A DNA stretch of 64,000 bases from Brugia malayi (taxonomy: Eukaryota > Nematoda > Chromadorea > Rhabditida > Onchocercidae): NCBI RefSeq assembly GCF_000002995.4, contig NW_025062475.1:8746187-8810186 (forward strand). Reading direction: 5' to 3'. Under the pieces are notes generated by a model, which searched no databases, had not been told where the DNA came from, and saw only the letters and a program-made list of their open reading frames with translations. Made by a program: the position numbers and the translations under genes. Positions 29,601 to 39,900 of the stretch are shown here, one piece after another (positions within the stretch are counted from its first letter, which is position 1; each line of letters opens with the position of its first letter).

Positions 29601-32600
29601 GAATTTACTTCGGAATTTTAGTCTTCAACAAGTAGCATGATTGAGATTAAGAATGAAATATATAGATCTCAGCATTACGTGCAACCGTATGCTTTAGAGA
29701 AATGCAGAGTTCAGCTGCGCAGATGTTAAATTTATTCATCCGAGTATATGAATGTTCTGAATAAAATGAATCAATAAATACTTTTATCATTTTTTCCTAA
29801 ATCCAAGATATTTCCTGAACGATTCTAAAGATAAAAATGCTAGCAAAACAAGAAATTTAGCAACATAAGAGAATAAAATCTGTTCATACGTTCGCCCATG
29901 AACGGAAGATAGTAGCGAGAATCCTGAATTGTGAACAAATTGTACAATATAAATTAACAAGCTGGGTAGCACGCTGCTGTCGAACGCAATTTGCTGTAAT
30001 AACAACGGCAACGGAGTTTACAGTGCAGTGAATCGAAGGATCCGGACGTTGAAAATCAGGAGTTATAGAATGAACAGTAAAGCTTTTCTCTGAAAGAGAA
30101 AAATCCATACTTTTAATTTCAAAAAATTCGCAATTATAAATTTAAGCTATATAACTCGGGAAATTATAAAGAGTACAGAAAGTAGAAAAAAAATACCTAA
30201 TGCTGTATCATTTAGAACTTCCATGACCTCTGACAATGCATGACCAAGTGAGTATTCCAGTGGAAAAATCAGTGATAAATTCAGATTGCTATGCACAGTC
30301 GCTAGCCTTGTCAGATATGAGCCATAAACCATCACCGAATAATCTGCATATTTTTGTTAAAAAAAAAAAAAAAAAAGAAATTAATGAGGAATTCGAAATC
30401 TTAAAATCTTAACAAAACCGAATGCAGATCATTCGGTTTTGTTAAGATTAATAATTCATACCACTGCACATAATCACGGTTTCAATAATTTAATGAAAAC
30501 TTTTTTTATAATTTTAAGTAGAGTATCATTACAGCATAAATACAGTTATGATTTGTAATGATATATTCAACTGAATCTAAGTTGACATTAAACCATAAAA
30601 AATAAGAAAAGCATACTTCTGTGAGCTTTGTTTTGTAAAAAATCTGATAATAAATTCGCGATTTGTGACCCAACTTCACACCGTACATCCGTAAGTCCAG
30701 TGAAAATGTATAATTCTCGAATGATTTGGTCTACTTTGAACATCTGCTCCCTGACCGGACCTGGCAAACATGCCAGCTTTTTAAGCGACTCTGCCTTCTG
30801 TAACTATATTTTATTAAACTGAGAAATACGGATCCATGATTAGATGTGAATGATATATATTGGAAAAGAAATAGACTATAAAAATCTGAAAACATAGAGA
30901 AAAATCTGAAAACATTTTATATTGCATGAAAATCTTCCAGCGTGCAGCTGGATTGTTTTGAAAATTTCTTCATTAGCAGTTAAAACGCTCACTTCCTTGT
31001 TGTCAATGTGTTCTTGTGCCAAGAAATGCGTTACTGCTTGAGAAATTGAACAGATATGATACTTGCATAATTGACAGTAGTAGAGAGCTCGTGGGAAACT
31101 TGAAGATTTCTTTTTCAGCGGATAAATGTACTGCTTCTCCAAGTAAGACAAAGAGTATTTACTCACCGAATAAGATAACTTTTCGCCTAAATTAAAACAC
31201 CTCTGCACTATATTCTAAACAATACCAAATATTAAAGATAGTTTAATAAACAACTGAATTTCAAACAAGCTGTACATTCACCACCATAAAACGAATCACG
31301 AGATATTCGCTCAAGTTGTTCAGCTAAGTCAATAAGCGCCGCACGTATTACTTCCACAGATGTATTCTCATGTAATACAGCTGATGCACATATCTTGTAT
31401 CCACCTCGAGTGACTTGTTTAGGATCTTCCAACGGGCCACAGCATTCAAATAAAATGAGTTGAATAAAATCCTTCCCTTTTGGCTTTTCAATTTTCACCT
31501 GAAATTCAGCAAAAAACCAAACGCAAAATAAAAAGTGAAATGAAGGCCGTTAATAAATTAAAAATTTACCTCTATTTCGCCATTTTGAATAAACTTATGC
31601 GTGCCAGGGATTAAATTAAATCCATCGAAAGAATCTTTTCGAATCAAAAGTGGACCACTTCTTAATGGTACCTAAAATAATTCCAAACAAAAGAATTTAT
31701 AAAGCAATGGAAAAAATGCGTAATAAGAAATTATCAAAAACAAATAGGAATTCACAACTTGGTAGTAAAATGAAAACATACTTTGGTGGTGAACTGTTTC
31801 TTCTCTTTGCAAACTACATCCAATTTCATTTGTTCCTTGTTTCTTAGAATTAGACTATTGCCTGCAACTTGAATGAGCTTTATGCTTTTAGTCAACCCCA
31901 AAAAACGTTTCTTATCGTCTAGTTTCAGAAATTAATTTTTCAGCTGAATTACTAAATGAAATAGTACCTTCATTTTCTAAAACACTGGCATTATTAGTTT
32001 TCTCAGAAACTGCATTATTTACAAGTTTGCTTCTTTCTAATTCGTTAGAAGCAGTTAAAGAATTTAGAACTGCTTTGCTGACTAGCGGTGCAGTTTGTAA
32101 TTCCGTACTGAAATCATTATCCTGAAACTCAGTTCCATATGTTTAATTGCTTAGTTTTAAAAAAGTATAATTATGAACTAATGACAAAAGCATAGACAAC
32201 TTATTGGACACTAAGTAGTTTGTTTCAATCACGACAACCATATAATTTGCGAGCGCCTTAGTACGAAAATTTAAAGCATTTATAAGTCGCACTGTTTTTA
32301 AAAGGTTGTAATTAATAGTATAAAGCTGTAAAATTATTGCACTTCTCCTTCGATTACTCATTCGTTCATAACTTGCAATATTTTAAAAGTTCGAAGAGCA
32401 CTCATTTTCCAAATAATATTGAAGTGAGATTATTAATATTGATGGAAAATTTCACAGAACTTGAAGATAAATATTTAGGGTTATCAGTATCACCTGCCTT
32501 TTCGACTAAAGTAAATTCAGCATCATCTTCCAGATTCTCACTCCCTTCCTTACCACTTAATGATATTACATCTGGCTCATTGCATCTTGCAACAGCATTT

Positions 32601-33648
32601 GCATGTTCATTTACGGAAGTACTTGCAGCAAGAGTTACCAAACGAAACTGCAAATCATCTATTTTGAAAAACTTATCTACGAGTTCATAAGAAATAAAAT
32701 GAAGAGACTGAGATAAGTATGCCAATAAAATGGCAAGTTTTGTTAAGAACTGAAATACGAAGTGTAAAATTATTCAAAAGTTATAGACCGAGGAATTTTT
32801 CAGCTTGTTCCTTTTGGAGCGTTTTTCGTGAGAAGAACCCAAGTCTGGATGTTCCCAAAAGTTACGAACTTCTGAATTCATTTCAGACGACATATCGTTC
32901 ACTTTCCAATTCAAATGACCGTTATCCTATACATACGGCAAATTTTCATGAAACATACTGGTCACTAGAATTATAAAAAAGATTTTCTTTAAAAAAAAAA
33001 AAGATTTTCTAAAAGCTCAAAGAACTAAAATGTATCCTGATTTGATGCAGCAAGCACTTGACTATGGAAATAAAATAAAACTTACCTGAGTTGCAGACTG
33101 CATTTCCGTATGTCCAAAAACATTTTCGCGTTGGATAGACATGTTTTCAAATCTACTCAGAGATGCATCAAGCGCACTACTCGTTGCAGAAATAACTGAT
33201 GTTCGCTTTTTTCGAGTCCTTTTTCGATTACTGATATTTTTCGAAATTTTCTGACTCGCCTGAAATAAACAAAGCAAATATAAAATCTAAGACATGAAAA
33301 ACATAAACAATTTATTCTGTTGAGTTCAATAAGTTTTATCACTATCCTTATTTCGTAGCATAACTTTCGCCTGCAATTAATCAACAACCCTTTTCAATTT
33401 TCAGTTATCATGTTGTAATGCGGTACTTACATTTTCACTACATATTAGAAGATGGTTTTTAGAATTCGATGAATGATAGGATTAAACTGAACGATTTGTC
33501 CGTATTAAGTATATCAGTAATAAGTTACCATCCGACTCTTTTGTGAGACAATCAATGAGTCGCTATTGATCGTTGTCTTTTGTTTCTCCTTCTGATCTGC
33601 AGCAGTGCGCTTCGAATTACTCGAACCTTGTGCTATTGCAGATCCCAT
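23610..33648 (-). CDS. cid-1: TUT4/TUT7-type terminal uridylyltransferase, complete, about 1531 aa
   Basis: Adds uridines to RNA 3' ends; animal relatives (TUT4/7, worm CID-1/CDE-1/PUP-1) mark mRNAs and small RNAs for decay. Twenty-nine exons join in phase, from 33648-33529 through 33259-33086, 32926-32789, 32749-32456, 32121-31968, 31918-31782, 31671-31570, 31498-31282, 31207-30993, 30797-30617, 30343-30197, 30089-29890, 29567-29460, 29327-29205, 29137-28963, 28744-28575, 28482-28359, 28267-28161, 27488-27252, 27007-26933, 26836-26681, 26454-26307, 25843-25653, 25486-25344, 25118-24893, 24722-24645, 24513-24300, 23986-23880 to 23744-23610. A C2H2 finger (CQLC..H-x5-H, about residue 490) precedes a first, decayed transferase domain (YGSYLTRLATVHSNLNLS, no DxD). 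Then comes a CCHC knuckle CTCCNADGHLRENC, the active core GSAGNGFGLLGSDADICL with a third Asp in LEADVSLYN, GSLSSYSYIIMLIHYLQ, IAIEDPFDLSHNL, and a final knuckle CHRCRQVGHFVMDC. Exon 4's end and the exon 8/9 join are uncertain. Confidence 0.93.
30405..30449. repeat. Perfect inverted repeat, 20-bp arms, 5-nt loop
   Basis: AATCTTAACAAAACCGAATG at 30405-30424 is exactly complementary to 30430-30449, with loop CAGAT. It lies in the intron between exons 10 and 11 of the uridylyltransferase gene and would form a strong hairpin in the pre-mRNA on either strand. An A-rich tract lies just to its left (about 30361-30376). Confidence 0.9.
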
Positions 33649-33976
33649 CTATCAACAGTCCAATTATATGTAACCCTTCACACCCTTTATGAACAAACCA
33701 AATCGCCCAAGAAAAAAGAAACGAACCTCAACTTCAGTCACCACATTATTTAATGATATTACAAACAATGCGGTCATTCAACGTAAAATCTCATCCCAAG
33801 CAGTTATTGTCCAGATTTGTTGACGGATTACTTTTACTTGGTCACAAATTCGCTTGCAATTTTATGCAAAACTTATAAAAAGGAGTTTAGATAAAAAATA
33901 CAAAAGAAGCGAAACAGTTAAAGGAGATTTATTATTACGTTTAGTTAAGATAAAGTAAGCGCTTGTATGCAGTGGT
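33649..33976. promoter_or_regulatory. Short divergent promoter, uridylyltransferase / Na+/H+ exchanger
   Basis: Only 328 bp separate the two divergent start codons, so the two promoters overlap or are shared. A TATA-like TATAAAAA lies at 33874-33881, about 100 bp before the exchanger ATG. On the minus strand the bases just before the uridylyltransferase ATG read GATAG, so a trans-splice acceptor could abut that ATG. No other motif stands out. Confidence 0.6.
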
Positions 33977-36900
33977 ATGCTCAAATCATTGCAAGTTTTC
34001 TTATTTCCATTTCTGGCTCTTGTTACCGGTCTTGTACTGGATGCTACAAATCGTCGCATCCGATTTCTCCGCATACCGGATACTATTCTCATTTTCTTAT
34101 TTGCACTTGGCACAAGGTTTCATCCTTCTTCCATTCTTAAATACCCATCAAAACTAAATTGTCTCGTTGTGCATCTCTATGCAATAATACTCACGACTTA
34201 TTAACATTTATTACTGTTTTGTTCTTAATGTTAACTACTTAATTAATTATGTCCCATTTCTCATTTTCCTAACTTTCCAATTAATTTTGTTTAAGCGGAA
34301 ATATATTTGAAGCCCTTTTTTAAATTATTTGGCGTGATCAAAAAAGCCATAATCACGATGAAATCTTAAAATCAATGGACCTTAAGCTTCTTCGATGGAG
34401 AATAAAGAATCAAAATTGATAGATTGGAATTTGTTAAATAATGACTTAAGTTACGCAAACTTTACTTCAATGACTGCTTAATACTTCAGTTTCATTCTTC
34501 ACTTATTCTTCCCAGAAAATTTGATGGCACACATCGATGAGACTTACACGTGGAAGACCGTCGAACCTGGCATTGTTGTTGGAGTACGTTTATGATATCA
34601 ATTACAATCAGTGCAAACGGTGCGACACACAGAGATTCATTTTTTGAAATGGAGCAAGCAAGCAAGCTATTTCGATCAGAATTAATCTCTCATTTAGGTT
34701 CTTCTACCGTTACTTATTTTTGAATCTGCGGTGAAAAGCAATTCACATCTATTCTTTCGCAAGCAATGGCTATTATTCGCGCTGACCGCTACTGTTTATT
34801 TATTAACACTAATATTATACACTGCCTTAATGCTACCATTTCTGCGGATTATGGACAACTGGAATGTATTCACGGTTAGTATGATTATCACTGTTATGAC
34901 TTACCGATCTAAATGAAAATTGAAAATTAAAATACAGATTTTAAATTTCATTCAAATCAACATCAGATGAGGTCTTTGGTACAATGTTTATAGTATTTCT
35001 GGAATGCGGCATAAAAATTATGCTGCTTAGTCTTACTCATTTCTTTCGCCATGTACGTGTACCATTCATTTACCGTGAACATCACTAGAAAATATGCAAA
35101 GTAGACTGGTTATGGCGGAATGAGTTTCACTTCATTTCGCTTCAAAGCATTTTATTGTCTGTTTTCTCTGTTTTGAATCTGACGAATTCTATGTAATTTT
35201 TCTTATTTTATAATAAATTGACACATGTTTAGACCGTCATTTTGTGAGTTTTTTTTTTTTTTAATTATCCGCTTTTAAGATCGCAAAAGTGTTTTTTTTT
35301 TTTTTTTTTTTTACTGTAAAGCATTAATAATGCAAGCTACAGAAGTCGCACTTTCAGCACGAAATATCTGACTGCAGGCTGCGGTCTATACTATCTCTTT
35401 GGCTTAGGTTATCATAACTTTGACTAATTCCTTCTAGCTAGCATCGATTGCATATATATTACCTGTGAAAACCGCGCTGATTTTCACACTTCTCTTGCGT
35501 TTAACTCATTCCAGAGTCATTTTTCGCATGTGTATGCCTCATCATCCATAAAGCATATTTGATTTGTCGTTAGTTTTCTGAATAATGATAAATTGGGGTC
35601 ATATAGGTCATGCTGATGGGTGCAATTTTGGCTGCAACAGACCCTGTAGCAGTTGTCGCAATCCTGGAAGATATCGGTGCTCCGCAGCGTATCAAAATAT
35701 TGGTAGAGGGTGAATCATTACTCAATGATGGTCTAGCCATTTTTGTCTACCAAATTCTCCGCAATTTTGTTTTGGTAGTTCTTTTCTGTTCATAATTTTC
35801 TTGCCATGGAGTATTGTTAGTAACGTATACGTGTCTTTCCACACAGTTTTACGGAATCCCAATCCCGATGAATCAGTATTTGACAATAAAAATATCCAAG
35901 CATCAATTGATTCGTGCAAGTTTTAGTTTAAACTCTTCCTTGATTTCAGAAGGAAGTAAATTTACCATCTTACCCGTATACTTTTGTACATTATGCAGCG
36001 ATGTGCGTAAGCTGTATCGTAATTTCGCCGTTGTTGGGGTATACTAGTGCTCATATTACTGTTATGATCATACGACATGGTATTAATGAGGAGAAAAGAA
36101 TTCAGGTTATTCATTATTCCTTCTTCCCTCTTACTTTTTGCAGTTTTAACACTGCTAATTGCTATGATTGCACCAAATATTCCTTTTGCCAATTTCCGTT
36201 GGATTCTTGGACGATATTTTAGGAATTTCTGTAGTTCGAGAACTAACGCAAAGTTTTCTTTCCTGAATTGGAACCACTTTGAATTTAAGTGCAATTTGTG
36301 TTCTCCACAATGCAAGAGATTTTTTTTTTCCTTTGATGATTCTTGCTTAAAACTTTTACAGTTTTAGATGTTTTTGGTAATTTCCGTATACTTTGTATGG
36401 CAGTTGGGTGAAGTAACCAAAGGATCGGCCGCTGTAGCCACCGTCTTTTACGGTGTTACACTGAACTATCTTAGGTGATTTTTATTGTTTTGCAACACAA
36501 GGGTCTTGAAATCATGATCAGGCCGATAAAGTTCGTATGAAAAAAAATGGTGCGAAGTATAATCTTTAACTATTTACCGATCTTATACCATTTCGTTTTA
36601 TCATATTGCACCGATTTGTAGAGAACGATTAAATCCCAGAAGTGTAGAATTGACTTTACAAATTTGGACAGCATTTGGATATTGGGCTAACTGCATTGTA
36701 TTTATGTTCAGTGGCTATGCCATTGGTCTGCTGCTCTTCAATAATCCAGTTGAAGTGAATTCTTATATGTTTTTTTTAGACATCATAACCATCATTTAAG
36801 GTTTGATTGATTGATAATCCTTGAAGCCTGTAGTTCTTTTTGATGGTTAGATGATAAATTCAGAAGCTCAGAAAACGAATCGTTGAAGTATGCTATGTTT

Positions 36901-39900
36901 AGATTGATGTAATTTATCATTTAATCTCCGGTGTGCTGTTATTTCCCGTATCATTGATGGCTCGTATGTTGGCATTACTTGTGTTTCGTGAAGTATGGAA
37001 TGCACTGGGTAGTTCTCATATTGTCTATGATACCGATTACGTTCTTTTGGCGTATGGCGGCCTGAAGGGAGCGTTGGCACTCCTATTGGTACATGAATTT
37101 ACTGAAAGTGTTCAGTACGACCCGTATGCTCGTCGAGTTGGCGAAAAAGTGGTACTTTATGCGAGTTCTGCCGTTTTCGTTTGTTTGGTGATTCAGGTAG
37201 TCACTGCTGATATCACTGTATCCTCATCTGTCATTCTTTATAGCACCATTATAATAAATTTATAGAAAGCTCTAAGCATAGCAAGCAGTTTTCTTGATAA
37301 GTGACTAAACGCTCCTATACGAAATGGTTAGTGTTGATTGTCTCATAAAATGTTGGAAAATTGTAGGGAATGACATTTTCCTATGTTACGAATCGTGAAG
37401 GCACAAATCGCCGATCACGTTACATTAAAGATTCAGAGAAGAACGTAGAACGACATTTAAATCGTACTCTACGTACGAATATAAAAGCAATGCGTCGGCA
37501 AGCTGACTCTTATCTTACAGAGGCTAATTGGACCGTTGTTAATGAGCAGATCGAAGCTAATGTCTTCAAAGTAATTTAATTTTTAAGTGTCATTTTTTTA
37601 GGTATTTTCTTTGAATATTAGAATACTTCTTCTTCGAAGTAAAGTTTTTTCTTTGATTCATTGATTCACTGGTTATCGCAATTCTAGAAGAAGTAACTGA
37701 TCATAATTTGGTGATTTTAGGGCTTTGCGAGTAATGTAGGACAATATTCACGGGTGCAAACTAGCATGTATGATGAATCAGTGAAAAGTATTGACAGTCA
37801 GTCGGTGGACGAGTCACTTCTTATAGTATCTTATCTATTTCCATTTTTTACTCCTTTGTTCGCATGACGAGAGTTGTTTTTACTCTCATACTTGACTATA
37901 AACTATCACATTGTTTCTTTACATAATAGCTTTCACGACTGAAATTAAATGTTAAAGTAAAAATGGATCGGATTTTCTGAACTACAGAAGAAAGACGACA
38001 GTGACGTTTGTACTGGTTACTATAGTATTCTTCTTGCTCGAGTATACAGCCTTTGGACTTTGGGTGCGATTTCTGGACGTGCAGCACATTTAGTAATCGA
38101 CCTCCTGGAACATGGTGTTGATGAAGGAAAGTTAACATTGGATGACTTTTGTGAACATTTGAATTCAGCTGATAACAAGTGGTACCATCACGTGGAGTTA
38201 AGGATCCTAACAGTGTTGAGGGTTATGTCTTTAAAAATTACTTTGAAAGGGAGATTATTCTTTACACTTCAAAGCAGCGTTTAATGGAACATTATTTTAA
38301 ATTTAATAAGATATCTTAAAGTCAACATAAGAATTTCTTTCCATTGAACGGTTTATCATTATATTCAGTTACAAATATCTTAAAATATATGAAAATATAT
38401 ATATGACCTTTCAAATTTGTAGTATTGGATTGATACGGACACAAAACTGAATCGTCTAAACTGGATGGGTATTCCATTCTTGCCTTATCCAATTCCTACT
38501 AATATTTCCGTTTTAAAACCGGTTCGGTCTCTGGAATGGTATGTATTCAAAGAAGAAGCAACTACCCACGTTCTTTTTTTGCATTAAATTAATGATTATT
38601 ATTATTAATTAATTGATACATTTACCTCCATAAACATGTCCGAGTATTATAGGTTGCTCCATCAACAGTATCATTCTCGTTTTGCATCCTTTCTGATTCA
38701 ATTTTTTTACTTGAAGGTGGTGCATATTTTCTACATTTTTGGCTATCATCCAGTCTGTCTTGATTGCATTTGTCATTTTCTGGCAGCCAGCAGTCGGGAC
38801 TGATGTTAGCTATTCAGTCCTGATGTTCACATTCCTGATTGCGTTCATTTTTTTTGTTGAAGAAGTGGTACATTTTCATCGATTACGGAAACCAGCATAT
38901 CGAATGGTTGGTTAGCGATCCAAGTTATTTGTCAATTTTTTATGCCAACTGTTTGTACCCAACCAGCATACAAGCGTAGATAAATGTTGAGAATACATAA
39001 AAGATTGGTGCGGTAAATGAGAATTGTGTAAATAGCGAGTCTTCGGAAACATTTCCGAAAATAGCAAAATATGCACAAATTTTGAAAGCTGTTCAGTGAG
39101 TGGTGTTAACTTTTCAAAATAAGTTTTCAGCTTCTTTAGGAATTAGATCGTCTGGATATGCGCTGTTTTCAAAGCATGAATCGGATTACTATCGAATTCG
39201 CTCTTTTTCTTGTTTATATGTCACTAATTGTCGGAATTTGCATCGTTCTTTCGGTAATATTGGCCAAATATCCGAACGGTTCATGCATACGAGACAATGG
39301 ACAGTGGAGAATATTGTGTCAGTACCGTCATTTCATTTTACCTTTCCAGCTTTTTTAAGTTGCTCTGAATCCAAAGAAAAACAAGGCATACAATTTGATA
39401 AAACCATGAAATTTTATTCTTTAAGAGTTTCGTTATTTTCTGCACAGAAAATCCGATATTTTGATAACTTTAGTTTCAATGTTTTTCTTCAATGTTTTTT
39501 CAAACCCATATTTATCACTTAATTTATATTTAGAGAATTGTTTTATAGTTTCAAAAAGATCATTTCAAAATCTTGACATCTTGAAATCTTATTTCTTTCC
39601 CTTCTTTTCATTCTCTTATTTTCAGCTGTGTGCAACACGATGCGTTTTATACTTCTTTTATTTATGGTATTTTTGACACTTTTAAAAATCCTGCGCATCA
39701 CACCACTGTTTATTTTCACGCTTCATGAGGCACTGTATACTGCTAGCGTATGTGTCTTCATATCCACTTCTATATAGTTGCTTTCATTACTTTATATTTT
39801 ATGCCATATTAACTTTATTTCAGCTCCTACGTATACGTATTCAGCTCTCGGCACTTTATTTTCTTCAGTTCTTGCTCAGTCAACCGCCAGCGAAATTTAC

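Noticed and set aside
32719..32976. 85-codon plus-strand ORF
   Set aside because: It is antisense to uridylyltransferase exon 3 (32926-32789) and the adjoining intron.
36077..36367. 96-codon plus-strand frame with hydrophobic sequence inside the exchanger
   Set aside because: Exon 36105 to 36368 joins in phase and gives the expected exchanger helix; the frame is intron sequence.
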